A stretch of 64,000 nt of DNA from Burkholderia pyrrocinia (lineage in GTDB: Bacteria > Pseudomonadota > Gammaproteobacteria > Burkholderiales > Burkholderiaceae): NCBI RefSeq assembly GCF_003330765.1, contig NZ_CP024902.1:3534001-3598000 (forward strand), written 5' to 3'. Every line of letters begins with the position of its first letter. Position 1 is the stretch's first letter. The notes under the pieces are model-generated. The model was not told where the DNA came from. It saw only the letters and a list, made by a program, of their open reading frames with translations, and made no database searches. Positions 47,394 to 59,019 of this stretch are shown piece after piece. The position numbers and the translations under genes were made by a program.

Positions 47394-47438
47394 CTCTTAA
47401 TCCGTAGGTCGAGTGTTCGAGTCACTCACGTCCCACCA
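47394..47438 (+). repeat. attR-like direct repeat (partial tRNA-Lys copy)
   Basis: It is a 45-base copy of the tRNA-Lys 3' half, from anticodon loop to CCA, with one change (T at 47431 where the intact gene has C at 45608). It has no 5' half, so it is not a functional tRNA. It is the displaced original end of the gene or a second attachment site. Confidence 0.88.
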
Positions 47439-47767
47439 GGAATTCAAAAGGCCGGTCAGCGCAAGCTGACCGGCCTTTTTCATTTCCGCCGCCCGCTCAC
47501 GGCGGCGCGCCCATCGCGGCAAGCAACCGCACGCCCCTTCCGCATCGTTTCCGCTAGAATCGTCCGACAAATATCACATGACCGGCGCAGGCACTGTCGT
47601 TTGTCCGTCGGCACTGAGAGAACATGGGACGTCACACATGGAAGCATGCGAACGAGGCGCGACCATTCAGAGGGCATGGTTGCGCCGATATCGGCCTGTC
47701 CGACGAGGCACGCCGCTCACCCGAGCACACCCGAATCCGCCGCGCGACGCACGAACCGGATCCGGTC
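47439..47767. other. Region between islet end and DUF3592 gene
   Basis: The first 42 bases carry the terminator described separately. The remainder up to 47767 shows no clear gene; a frame open from 47624 joins the DUF3592 gene but is not hydrophobic or conserved-looking, so I treat it as leader. Confidence 0.45.
47449..47480 (+). terminator. Terminator after partial tRNA-Lys copy
   Basis: A 12-bp stem with a GCAA tetraloop followed by T5 starts ten bases past the CCA of the partial copy. Spacing and stem core (GGT-AGC / GCTGACC) mirror the terminator at 45626. Confidence 0.9.
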
Positions 47768-48673
47768 ATGCCGGGTAAGAACGCGCGCGTCGCGCTGGCG
47801 CTCGGCGTCGTGCTGCTCGTGCTGGCAGGCGTACTCGCCGTCACGGCCGGCCGGGCGACCGGCCAGCTGGTCCGTACACCGGGCACGGTCGTGCGCATCG
47901 TGCAGGACAGCGACGCGATGCGCGCGTACCGGCCGATCGTCGCGTACCTCGCGAATGACGGCCAGCGCCGCGAAGTCGCCGGCAATACCGCATCGACCGT
48001 CCCCGCGTACGACATCGGCGAGAACGTCGACGTCTTGCTCGACCCCGCCCATTCCGACCGCCCCGCACTGATCGACGATTTCGCGCAACGCTGGTTTCCG
48101 GCGGCGGTGCTGGCGCTGCTCGCCATCGCGTCGTTCGCGATCGGCGGCCTGCTGACCGTCGGCGAGCGCCGCCGCCGGCAATCCGACGCACCGCCGACCC
48201 GGGCCGCACGCAAGCAGGCGCGGCGCCGCTGGGATATCGCGATCGTGCTGATTCCGATCGCGATCGGCACGGGCTTCCTCGCCGGCGCCGGTGCGGCCGG
48301 CCTGCGTCAGTGGCAGATCGCCCACCACTATGCGCGCTCGACCGGCCATGTCGTCGAGATCGCGAAAAATGCCCGGTCGCCCCTGGCACGCGCGTCGCTG
48401 TATTCGGCGATCGTCGCGTTCACGACCGACAGCGGACGCCAGATCACGTTCGCCCAGGGTTCGGCGTCGTCGCATCCGGGCCTGCACGAAGGCGAAGCGG
48501 TCAACGTGCTGTACGACCCCGTCACCCCCGAGCGCGCGGTCGTCGACCGCTTCTGGGATAGCTGGGGCCTCACCGCCATCCTGTTCGCGATCGGTGCGCC
48601 GTTCCTCGCGGCCGGGCTGTTCGTCGCCGCGACGCTGTGGCCGGAACATCGGCCGCACGAAGCCGTTCCATGA
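47768..48673 (+). CDS. Membrane protein with two DUF3592 domains
   Basis: It has 301 residues. It contains two repeats of a helix-beta-domain-helix unit: membrane segments at about 8-28, 110-132, 160-180 and 268-290, each pair bracketing a soluble beta-rich domain with an (S/R)TGxVV start and a VLYDPxxPERAVVD-like end (also VLLDPAHSDRP). This is the DUF3592 pattern. Function is unknown. I chose ATG 47768 just before the first membrane helix. It lies immediately outside the tRNA-Lys islet. Confidence 0.8.
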   Translation: MPGKNARVALALGVVLLVLAGVLAVTAGRATGQLVRTPGTVVRIVQDSDAMRAYRPIVAYLANDGQRREVAGNTASTVPAYDIGENVDVLLDPAHSDRPALIDDFAQRWFPAAVLALLAIASFAIGGLLTVGERRRRQSDAPPTRAARKQARRRWDIAIVLIPIAIGTGFLAGAGAAGLRQWQIAHHYARSTGHVVEIAKNARSPLARASLYSAIVAFTTDSGRQITFAQGSASSHPGLHEGEAVNVLYDPVTPERAVVDRFWDSWGLTAILFAIGAPFLAAGLFVAATLWPEHRPHEAVP

Positions 48674-48721
48674 CGCTCGCGCGCCGGCCGCACGAGGTGC
48701 GGCACCGTCACGGCGCGCGCT

Positions 48722-48886
48722 TCACCGTTCCCTGAACGCCTCCACCTTCGCGCGATTCCCGCACGTGCGCATGTCGCACCATCGGCGCCCGACGCCGCGG
48801 CCGCGATCGACGAAGAACCACGTACAACGGCCGCACTGTCGCACGTTGATCAGCGCGGCAATCGTCCGACGATCCGTTACCGTCGG
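48722..48886 (-). pseudogene. Remnant of CGNR zinc-finger protein
   Basis: On the minus strand a frame beginning just after an in-frame TAA (48887-48889) encodes the C-terminal zinc finger of a CGNR (ABATE-domain) regulator: VRQCGRCTWFFVDRGRG, then WCDMRTCGNRAKVEAFRER and stop. The four cysteines and the name-giving CGNR are intact. The N-terminal ABATE domain (about 120 residues in full proteins) and any start codon are missing. It is therefore a gene fragment of about 54 codons. Confidence 0.72.
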
Positions 48887-48996
48887 TTACAGAAGCGACA
48901 CCGCGGTATCACCCATTCGGCACACGCTACGTACCATGAAGGCACGTGAACCGATTGCTCGCGGGCCTTGCCGCCCACGAACGGAGTGAACGGCAA

Positions 48997-49266
48997 ATGA
49001 AACGCATCCTGTTGTCCGGTGCCCTCGGCATCGCGGCCGCCTGCCTGTCGGCAAGCGCGTTCGCGCACGCCGACATCGGCGTGTACCTCGGCGTGCCGGG
49101 GCCGGTGATCGAGGCGCCGCCGCCTGTCTACTACTCGCCGCCGCCCGTCGTGTACGAGCCGGCGCCCGCCTATTACGGCCCGTACTACGGCGAATATCGC
49201 TACCGCCGCTACCGGCACGACAACGGCTGGCATCGCGGCTGGCGACATCACCACGACGACGATTGA
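48997..49266 (+). CDS. Small secreted Pro/Tyr-rich protein
   Basis: It has 89 residues with a clear signal peptide (MKRILLSGALGIAAACLSASAF region, cleavage near AHA at about 25). The mature part has the PVIEAPPPVYYSPPPVVYEP repeat pattern, then Tyr/Arg- and His-rich segments ending HHHDDD. Similar short periplasmic proteins are widespread in Burkholderia, often stress-induced, and have no known function. I chose ATG 48997 because the signal peptide starts there. Confidence 0.8.
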   Translation: MKRILLSGALGIAAACLSASAFAHADIGVYLGVPGPVIEAPPPVYYSPPPVVYEPAPAYYGPYYGEYRYRRYRHDNGWHRGWRHHHDDD

Positions 49267-49314
49267 CCGTCGCCTGGCGGCCGTCGCGGCCGCATCCCGC
49301 CGGGGGGCATTCCG

Positions 49315-49338
49315 CGCGCCGGCCTTCGAGCCGGCGCG
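49315..49338. terminator. Hairpin between convergent genes
   Basis: A 9-bp GC stem with a 6-base loop lies between the small secreted protein gene and the end of phnY. There is no T tract, so termination by it is uncertain. Confidence 0.35.
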
Positions 49339-49355
49339 TCCGCATCACCCACCGC

Positions 49356-50810
49356 TTACCATGGCAGCGAATACGTCTTCGTATTCGTGAAGCTCTTCAT
49401 CGCCTCCTGTACGCCTTCCTTGTAGCCGAGCCCCGAATCCTTCACACCGCCGAACGGCGTCAGTTCGAGCCGGTAGCCCGGCACCTCGCGCACGTTCACG
49501 CTGCCGACTTCCAGCTCGGTGATGAAACGCGTGATGTTGTCGAAGCGGTTCGTGCAGACCGACGACGACAGCGCATAGTCGGTGCTGTTCGACATCCGGA
49601 TCGCTTCGTCGATGTCGCGGAAGCGCATGATCGGCGATACAGGGCCGAACGTTTCGTACTTCACCAGCGGCATGTCGGGCGTCACGCAGTCGACAACGGT
49701 TGGCGAATACAGCGCGCCGTCGCGCACGTTGCCGACCAGCAGCCGCGCACCGCGCGCGATCGCGTCGTTCACCTGCTGCTCGCAGAACTTCGCGGCCGCT
49801 TCGTCGATCACGGTGCCCATGTCGACCGACGGATCGGCCGGATTGCCGTACGACCATGCGCGGGTTTTCTCGACGACCAGTTCGGTGAAGCGATCGGCCA
49901 CCGCTTCGTGCACGAGCATCCGCTTGATCGCGGTGCAGCGCTGCCCCGAATTCTTGTACGAGCCCGACACCGCGAGCGTGCTCGCCTCGTCGAGATCGGC
50001 GTCTTCCATCACGATGATCGGATCGTTGCCGCCGAGTTCGAGCACCGCGCGCCGGTAGCCCATCCGCGACGCGATCGACTTGCCGATCGACACGCCACCG
50101 GTGAACGTGATGAGGTCGATCGCCGGGTTCGTGATCAGTTCGTCGGCGATCTCCTTCGGATCGCCGGTGAGCACCTGCAGCATCTGCGGCGGCAAACCGG
50201 CTTCGTACAGGATGTCCGCGAACAGGTAGCACGACAGCGGCACCTTCTCCGACGGCTTCACGACGATCCGGTTGTTGGTCGCGATCGACGGCACGATCTT
50301 GTGCGCGACCTGGTTCATCGGATGGTTGAACGGCGTGATCGCCGAGATCACGCCAAGCAGCGGATCGCGCTGCGTGTACACGCGGCGCTTCTTGCCGTGC
50401 GGCGTCAGATCGCACGAGAAGATCTGCCCGTCGTCCTTCAGCACTTCACCGGCGCCGAACGTGAGCACGTCGGCCACGCGGCCCGCTTCGTACGTCGAAT
50501 CCTTGATGCACAACCCGGCTTCGGCCGTGATCAGCGCCGCGATCTCGGCGGTGCGCGACCGCACGATGTCGGCCGCGCGGCGCAGGATCGCCGCGCGATC
50601 GTGGCGCGTGAGCGTCGGCCGGTATGCATGCGCGACCGCGAAGGCGCGCCGTACGTCTTCCAGCGTCGCCTTCGGCACGGTGCCGACCAGCGAGCCGTCG
50701 TACGGGTTGCGCACGTCGATCACCGCGTCCCGATGAATCCGTTCGCCGTCGATTCGCAGTGCTTCGCGACGAATCTCGCGGACGGCCGTCGATGCTGCAA
50801 TGGCGTTCAT
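49356..50810 (-). CDS. phnY: Phosphonoacetaldehyde dehydrogenase
   Basis: It has 484 residues and is an NAD-dependent aldehyde dehydrogenase. The catalytic cysteine is Cys292 (NSGQRCTAIKR), the general base Glu258 (LELGGNDP), and the oxyanion region ITPFNHPMNQ at about 158-167. Adjacent phnA and the AEP transport genes identify it as PhnY, which oxidises phosphonoacetaldehyde to phosphonoacetate. It follows phnA by 29 bases on the minus strand. Confidence 0.92.
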   Translation of the reverse strand: MNAIAASTAVREIRREALRIDGERIHRDAVIDVRNPYDGSLVGTVPKATLEDVRRAFAVAHAYRPTLTRHDRAAILRRAADIVRSRTAEIAALITAEAGLCIKDSTYEAGRVADVLTFGAGEVLKDDGQIFSCDLTPHGKKRRVYTQRDPLLGVISAITPFNHPMNQVAHKIVPSIATNNRIVVKPSEKVPLSCYLFADILYEAGLPPQMLQVLTGDPKEIADELITNPAIDLITFTGGVSIGKSIASRMGYRRAVLELGGNDPIIVMEDADLDEASTLAVSGSYKNSGQRCTAIKRMLVHEAVADRFTELVVEKTRAWSYGNPADPSVDMGTVIDEAAAKFCEQQVNDAIARGARLLVGNVRDGALYSPTVVDCVTPDMPLVKYETFGPVSPIMRFRDIDEAIRMSNSTDYALSSSVCTNRFDNITRFITELEVGSVNVREVPGYRLELTPFGGVKDSGLGYKEGVQEAMKSFTNTKTYSLPW

Positions 50811-50839
50811 GAGTGTGTCCCCTTGCGGATGCGTGCGCA

Positions 50840-53343
<2,504 letters not shown>

Positions 53344-53440
53344 CGCCGCGACCGGCAGCGGGGCCGCGCCGCGCGCCGCCCCGCGCCACCCTTTCCATCG
53401 TCGAATCCGGCCTCCGGGCCGCCCCAGCATGGAGGCGCGC

Positions 53441-54532
53441 ATGGCACCTTATCTGAGCGTAGAACGCATCGAGAAGCGGTACAACGACACGCAGGTCCTG
53501 ACCGACATCAACCTGAGCGTGACGAAGGGCGAGATGATCTGTTTCCTGGGGCCGTCCGGCTGCGGGAAAACCACGCTGCTGCGGATCATCGCGGGGCTCG
53601 AGGCGCAAAACGCCGGCCAGATCATGCAGGACGGCCGCGACATCTCGCGGCTGCCGCCGCAATTGCGCGACTACGGGATCGTGTTCCAGTCGTACGCGCT
53701 GTTCCCGAACCTCACCGTGTACGACAACGTCGCGTACGGGCTCGTGAACCGGAAGATGAAGCGCGAGGCGATCCACGAGCGCGTGCACACGCTGCTCGCG
53801 CTGGTCGGCCTGCCCGACAGCCACCGCAAGCATCCGGGCCAGTTGTCGGGCGGCCAGCAGCAGCGCATCGCGCTGGCGCGCGCGCTCGCGACGTCGCCGG
53901 GCCTGCTGCTGCTCGACGAGCCGCTATCCGCGCTCGATGCGCGCGTGCGCGTGCGGCTGCGCCAGGAGATCCGCGCGCTGCAGCAGCGGCTCGGCGTGAC
54001 GACGATCATGGTCACGCACGACCAGGAAGAAGCGCTGTCGATGGCCGATCGCATCGTCGTGATGAACCAGGGCGTGATCGAACAGATCGGCACGCCGCTC
54101 GAAATCTACCGGCAACCCGCGTCGCCGTTCGTCGCGGATTTCATCGGCCGCGTCAACACGATTCCCGCGGAAGTCGCGCAGGACGGCACGCTGCGCGCGG
54201 GCGCCGTCGGCCTCGACTGCCGGCACGGCGCCGCACGGCCCGTGCAGGGCGCGGCGGTGTCGGTCTACGTGCGGCCCGAGGACCTGCGCATCCGCGTGCC
54301 GGGCGAAACGGCCGACAACGTGCTGGCCGGCCGCGTCGAGAAGCTCGAATTCCTCGGCGCGTTCTGCCGCGTGAGCTTCCGGATCGACGGGCTCGACGGC
54401 CAGGAAATCGTCGCCGACCTGTCGTATCACGACGTCGACCGCACCGGCGTGCAGGCCGGCGCGCGCATCGATCTCGCGCTCGATCGCGAGCATGTCCGCG
54501 TGTTCCCGAGCGCGAAGGAGCGACTGCAATGA
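53441..54532 (+). CDS. phnT: 2-aminoethylphosphonate ABC transporter, ATPase
   Basis: It has 363 residues. Walker A is GPSGCGKTT, the signature LSGGQQQRIALARALA, Walker B LLLLDEPLSALD and the switch His in VTHDQEEAL. A C-terminal TOBE-type regulatory domain (about 280-360) follows, as in the potG/fbpC type. I chose ATG 53441 because GGAGG lies five bases upstream; an ATG 12 bases earlier overlaps that site. It overlaps the permease gene (ATGA). Confidence 0.92.
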   Translation: MAPYLSVERIEKRYNDTQVLTDINLSVTKGEMICFLGPSGCGKTTLLRIIAGLEAQNAGQIMQDGRDISRLPPQLRDYGIVFQSYALFPNLTVYDNVAYGLVNRKMKREAIHERVHTLLALVGLPDSHRKHPGQLSGGQQQRIALARALATSPGLLLLDEPLSALDARVRVRLRQEIRALQQRLGVTTIMVTHDQEEALSMADRIVVMNQGVIEQIGTPLEIYRQPASPFVADFIGRVNTIPAEVAQDGTLRAGAVGLDCRHGAARPVQGAAVSVYVRPEDLRIRVPGETADNVLAGRVEKLEFLGAFCRVSFRIDGLDGQEIVADLSYHDVDRTGVQAGARIDLALDREHVRVFPSAKERLQ

Positions 54533-56256
54533 GCACCGTGCTGACCGAGCGCCGCCGCGGCGCCTCCGCCCCCGCCGACGTGCGGCAGATCACGCACTGG
54601 CACGACCGCCTCGCGCAGCTCGCGCTCGTCGCGATGGCCGCGCTGATGTCGCTGTTCCTGCTGCTGCCGCTCGCGCTCGTCGTGCAGAAGTGCTTCGTCG
54701 ACGCGGACGGGCATTTCGTCGGCGCGCACAATTTCGTCGAGTATCTCGAGGACAGCGGCGTGCTGCGCTCGATGCTGCATTCGCTGACGGTGGGCGCGCT
54801 CGTCACGGCGATCGTCGTGCCGATGGCGTTCACGTTCGCGTATGCGCTGACGCGCTCGTGCATGCCGCTGAAGAACGCCGCGCGCACGATCGCGCTGCTG
54901 CCGCTGCTCGCACCGACGCTGTTGTCCGCCGTGTCGTTCATCTACTGGTTCGGCAATGCGGGGCTGCTGAAGCCGCTGCTGCACGGCCATTCGATCTACG
55001 GGCTGCCGGGGATCGTCGCGAGCATGGTGTACGCGTCGTTCCCGCACGTGCTGATGATCCTCGTCACCGCGTTGTCGCTCGCGGACGGCCGGCTCTACGA
55101 GGCCGCCGACGCGATGGGCACGCGCCGCACGCGCAAGTTCTTCACGATCACGCTGCCCGGCGCGAAGTACGGGCTGATCAGCGCGACGATGGTCGCATTC
55201 ACGATGTGCATCAACGACTTCGGCGTGCCAGTGGTGATCGGCGGCTCGTACAACGTGCTGTCGACCGACATCTACAAGCTGATCATCGGCCTGCAGGACT
55301 TCAACCGCAGCGCGGTCGTGAGCCTGATGCTGCTGTGCCCGGCGCTGGTCGCGTTCGGCGTCGACTTCTTCATCCGCCGCCGCCAGCAGTCGCAGCTCGG
55401 CGCGCGCTCGACGCCGTACCAGCCGAAGCCGTCGCGCGGCTTCGACGCTGCGATGCTCGCGTACTGCGCGCTCGTGTGCGCGTTCTTCGTCGCGGTCGTC
55501 GGCATCTCGGTGTTCGCGTCGTTCGTGAAGTTCTGGCCGTACCAGATGAGCCTTGGCCTGCAGCACTACCGGATGGGGCTGATCGCGGCCGGCATCTTCG
55601 ACGCGTACAAGAACAGCCTGCGGATGGCCGCGACCGTCGCGGTCGGCGGCACGATCGTCGTGTTCGGCAGCGCGTACCTGATCGAGAAGACGCGTGGCGC
55701 GCGCTGGCTGCGCGGCTTCATCAGCCTCTGCGCGATCCTGCCGATGGGTGTGCCGGGCCTCGTGCTCGGCATCAGCTACATCTTCCTGTTCAACGCGCCC
55801 GGCAATCCGCTGAACGGGCTGTACGGTTCGATGTGGCTGCTCGCGATCGTCACGGTGGTCCACTACTACGCGTCGAGCCACCTGACCGCCGTCACCGCGC
55901 TCAGGCAGATCGACAGCGAGTTCGAGGCCGTGTCCGCCTCGCTGAAGGTGCCGTTCTACAAGACCTTCCTGCGCGTGACGGTGCCCGTGTGCCTGCCCGC
56001 GATCCTGCTGATCGCGCGCTACCTGTTCGTCAACGGGATGACGACCGTGTCGGCCGTCGCGTTCCTCTACTCGCCGGACACGCAGCCCGCCTCGGTCGCG
56101 ATCCTGAACCTCGACGACGCGGGCCAGATGGGCCCGGCCGCCGCGATGGCGACGCTCGTGCTCGCGACGTCGTCGTGCGCGTGCCTGCTGTTCGCGTGCA
56201 TCTCGCACCGCCTGTTGCGCCGTACGCAGGCCTGGCGCAACCCGCATCGCCGCTGA
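54529..56256 (+). CDS. phnU: 2-aminoethylphosphonate ABC transporter, fused permease
   Basis: It has 575 residues with about twelve membrane segments, arranged as two permease halves. Each contains an EAA-like cytoplasmic loop: YEAADAMGTRRTRKFFTITLPG in the first half (about residue 190) and EAVSASLKVPFYKTFLRVTVPV in the second (about 470). In Salmonella phnU and phnV encode the halves separately; here they form one protein. It overlaps phnT by four bases. Confidence 0.88.
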   Translation: MSTVLTERRRGASAPADVRQITHWHDRLAQLALVAMAALMSLFLLLPLALVVQKCFVDADGHFVGAHNFVEYLEDSGVLRSMLHSLTVGALVTAIVVPMAFTFAYALTRSCMPLKNAARTIALLPLLAPTLLSAVSFIYWFGNAGLLKPLLHGHSIYGLPGIVASMVYASFPHVLMILVTALSLADGRLYEAADAMGTRRTRKFFTITLPGAKYGLISATMVAFTMCINDFGVPVVIGGSYNVLSTDIYKLIIGLQDFNRSAVVSLMLLCPALVAFGVDFFIRRRQQSQLGARSTPYQPKPSRGFDAAMLAYCALVCAFFVAVVGISVFASFVKFWPYQMSLGLQHYRMGLIAAGIFDAYKNSLRMAATVAVGGTIVVFGSAYLIEKTRGARWLRGFISLCAILPMGVPGLVLGISYIFLFNAPGNPLNGLYGSMWLLAIVTVVHYYASSHLTAVTALRQIDSEFEAVSASLKVPFYKTFLRVTVPVCLPAILLIARYLFVNGMTTVSAVAFLYSPDTQPASVAILNLDDAGQMGPAAAMATLVLATSSCACLLFACISHRLLRRTQAWRNPHRR

Positions 56257-56304
56257 TCCTTTCGCCGCATTCACGTGACGTCCCGACTTCATCGAGGAGA
56301 CACC

Positions 56305-57435
56305 ATGACGCTCGCCGCCCAGCCCATCCTGCTCACCCCCGGCCCCCTGACGACCGCCGCCCGCACGCGCGACGCGATGCTGCGCGACTGGGGGTCGTGG
56401 GACAGCGACTTCAACGCGATCACCGCGCGGCTGCGCGAACGCCTGCTGCAGATCGTGCACGGCGAAGGCACGCACGAATGCATACCGTTGCAGGGCAGCG
56501 GCACGTTCTCGGTCGAAGCGGCGCTCGGCACGCTCGTGCCGCGCGACGGCCACGTGCTCGTGCCGAACAACGGCGCGTACTGCCAGCGCATCGCGAAGAT
56601 CTGTCGCGTGCTCGGCCGCACGCTGACGACGATCGACTACACCGAGGAACAGCGCGTCGATCCGGCCGACGTCGAACGGGCGCTTGCCGCCGATCCGACC
56701 ATCACGCATGTCGCGCTCGTGCACTGCGAGACGGGCACCGGCGTGCTGAATCCGCTGCATGAGATCGCGCAAATCACGGCGAAGCACGGGCGCGGGCTGA
56801 TCGTCGACGCGATGAGCTCGTTCGGCGCAATCGACATCGACGCGCGCACGACGCCGTTCGACGCGGTGATCGCGGCGTCCGGCAAATGCCTCGAAGGCGT
56901 GCCGGGGCTCGGCTTCGTGATCGCGAAGCGCAGCACGCTCGAACGCTGCGAAGGCAACAGCCACTCGCTCGCGATGGACCTGTACGACCAGTGGGCCTAC
57001 ATGCAGCGCACGACGCAGTGGCGCTTCACGCCGCCGACGCATGTGGTCGCGGCGCTCGACGCGGCCGTCGCGCAATACGTCGACGAAGGTGGGCTCGCCG
57101 CGCGCGGCGGCCGCTACCAGCGCAACTATCGCGCGCTGATCGACGGGATGCTCGCGCTCGGCTTCCGGCCGTTCCTCGATCCGGTGATCCAGGCGCCGAT
57201 CATCGTCACGTTCCATGCGCCGGACGATCCGAACTACGATTTCAGGACCTTTTATCAGGAGGTCAAAAAGCGCGGCTACATTCTGTATCCGGGCAAGCTG
57301 ACCGAAGTCGAGACGTTCCGTATCGGCTGCATCGGCCACTTCGGCGAAGCCGGCATTCCGGGCGCCGTCGCCGCGATCGCCGACACGCTGCGGGCGATGG
57401 GCGTGCGCCGCGTGTCGGCCGAAGCGGCCGCCTGA
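56305..57435 (+). CDS. phnW: 2-aminoethylphosphonate--pyruvate transaminase
   Basis: It has 376 residues, a fold-type I PLP enzyme. The Schiff-base lysine is Lys194 (AASGKCLEG) and the PLP-pyridine aspartate Asp168 ([11 protein letters not shown]). The opening [22 protein letters not shown] is typical of PhnW. It converts aminoethylphosphonate plus pyruvate to phosphonoacetaldehyde plus alanine, feeding PhnY and PhnA. The start follows GAGGAG. Confidence 0.94.
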   Translation: MTLAAQPILLTPGPLTTAARTRDAMLRDWGSWDSDFNAITARLRERLLQIVHGEGTHECIPLQGSGTFSVEAALGTLVPRDGHVLVPNNGAYCQRIAKICRVLGRTLTTIDYTEEQRVDPADVERALAADPTITHVALVHCETGTGVLNPLHEIAQITAKHGRGLIVDAMSSFGAIDIDARTTPFDAVIAASGKCLEGVPGLGFVIAKRSTLERCEGNSHSLAMDLYDQWAYMQRTTQWRFTPPTHVVAALDAAVAQYVDEGGLAARGGRYQRNYRALIDGMLALGFRPFLDPVIQAPIIVTFHAPDDPNYDFRTFYQEVKKRGYILYPGKLTEVETFRIGCIGHFGEAGIPGAVAAIADTLRAMGVRRVSAEAAA

Positions 57436-57539
57436 CGTGACCTGACGTGATGCACCCGGCCGCGTGCGCGTGCGCACACGGCGGCCAAGTGATCCGGCCG
57501 TGCACGGCATGGCCCCGAACCATATTGACGAAACATTCG

Positions 57540-58928
57540 ATGCGACCCTTCTGGATCGAACAAGCGCTGTTCAACGACGGCGATCTCGCCCCCGCGCTGC
57601 AAGGCGCGACGCAAGCCGACGTCTGCATCGTCGGCGGCGGCTTCACCGGGCTCTGGACCGCGATCCAGGCGAAGCAGCAGAACCCCGCGCTCGACATCGC
57701 GATCGTCGAGGCCGACCTGTGCGGCGCCGGTGCGAGCGGCCGCAACGGCGGCTGTCTGCTCACGTGGTCCGCGAAATTCCTGACGCTGCGGCGCCTGTTC
57801 GGCGAAACCGAGGCGATCCGGCTCGTGAAGGCGTCGGAAGCGGCCGTCCAGCACATCGCCGATTTCTGCCGCGCGCACGACATCGACGCCGAGCTGCGGC
57901 TCGACGGCACGCTGTACACCGCGACGTCGCGCGCGCAGGTCGGCACGCTCGCGCCGGTGCTCGACGCGCTCGCCGCGTGCGGCATCCACAGCTACGAGCC
58001 GCTGCCGCCCGCCGAAGTCGCGCGCCGCTCGGGTTCCGCGCGCAATCTCGACGGCGTCTACTCGCCGATCGCCGCGACCGTGCATCCCGGCAAGCTCGTG
58101 CGCGGGCTGCGCCGCGCCGCGCTCGCGATGGGCATCCGGATCTACGAGCGCACGCCGATGCTCGACTTCACGCCCGGGCAGCCGGCCGTCGTGCGCACGC
58201 CGTCCGGCAGCGTGACGGCCGGCAAACTCGTGTTCGCGATCAACGCGTGGATGGCGAGCCGCTTCCCGCAGTTCGAGCGCACCATCGCGGTCGTGTCGAG
58301 CGACATGGTCATCACCGAGAAATGCCCGGCGCTGCTCGAGCAAACCGGACTCGTGGACGGCGTGTCGGTGCTCGATTCGCGGATCTTCGTCTACTACTAC
58401 CGCACCACCGCCGACGGCCGGTTGATGCTCGGCAAGGGCGGCAACACGTTCTCGTGGCGCAGCCGCATCGCGCCCGTGTTCGACCGGCGTTCGCCGTACG
58501 AAGCGCAGCTCACGCAAAGCCTGCGCGAATTCTTTCCGTCGCTCGCGGGCGTGCCGGTCACCGCGAGCTGGAACGGCCCGTCGGATCGCTCGGTCACGGG
58601 CTTCCCGTTCTTCGGCCGCCTCGACGACGCGCCGAACGTGTTCTACGGTTTCGGCTATTCGGGCAACGGCGTCGGGCCGACCTACATGGGCGGGCAGATC
58701 CTGTCGTCGCTGGTGCTCGGCCTCGACAACGCGTGGACGCGCAGCCCGATCGTGCGCGGCCCGCTCGGCCATTTCCCGCCGGAGCCGATCCGTTATGTCG
58801 GCGCGCACGTCGTGCGCAATGCGATCCGCCGCAAGGAGCGCGCGGAGGACGAGAGCCGGCAGCCGTCGGCCGTCGATACGTGGCTCGCGAAATTCGCGAG
58901 CGCGGCCGGGAAGGCCGACAAGGCGTGA
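57540..58928 (+). CDS. FAD-dependent amine oxidoreductase of the phn locus
   Basis: It has 462 residues of the DAO/glycine-oxidase type. The FAD motif is CIVGGGFTGLWTAIQAK at about 29-45, followed by GAGASGRNGGCLLTWSAKF. The C-terminal FYGFGYSGNGVGPTYMGGQ loop binds FAD. Similar enzymes in AEP loci (PbfD type) oxidise N-methyl-aminoethylphosphonate or AEP itself to phosphonoacetaldehyde, which would feed PhnY. That assignment is inferred from context. There is no clear ribosome site before the ATG at 57540; earlier in-frame ATGs add non-conserved residues. Confidence 0.85.
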   Translation: MRPFWIEQALFNDGDLAPALQGATQADVCIVGGGFTGLWTAIQAKQQNPALDIAIVEADLCGAGASGRNGGCLLTWSAKFLTLRRLFGETEAIRLVKASEAAVQHIADFCRAHDIDAELRLDGTLYTATSRAQVGTLAPVLDALAACGIHSYEPLPPAEVARRSGSARNLDGVYSPIAATVHPGKLVRGLRRAALAMGIRIYERTPMLDFTPGQPAVVRTPSGSVTAGKLVFAINAWMASRFPQFERTIAVVSSDMVITEKCPALLEQTGLVDGVSVLDSRIFVYYYRTTADGRLMLGKGGNTFSWRSRIAPVFDRRSPYEAQLTQSLREFFPSLAGVPVTASWNGPSDRSVTGFPFFGRLDDAPNVFYGFGYSGNGVGPTYMGGQILSSLVLGLDNAWTRSPIVRGPLGHFPPEPIRYVGAHVVRNAIRRKERAEDESRQPSAVDTWLAKFASAAGKADKA

Positions 58929-58957
58929 CGATGCGTTTGACGTAACGAAGCAATGAA

Positions 58958-58983
58958 AAAGGGACGCTGCGAAACGTCCCTTT
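58958..58983. terminator. Bidirectional terminator between phn oxidoreductase and gntR
   Basis: A 9-bp stem (AAAGGGACG with CGTCCCTTT) with an 8-base loop lies between the convergent genes, flanked by an A run on one side and TTT on the other. Confidence 0.75.
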
Positions 58984-59019
58984 GCTCTTGGGCGGCAGCC
59001 CGCGCGGGCCTTGCCGGCC

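Noticed and set aside
47394..47438. Second tRNA-Lys gene
   Set aside because: Only the 3' half is present; the acceptor 5' strand and D arm are missing.
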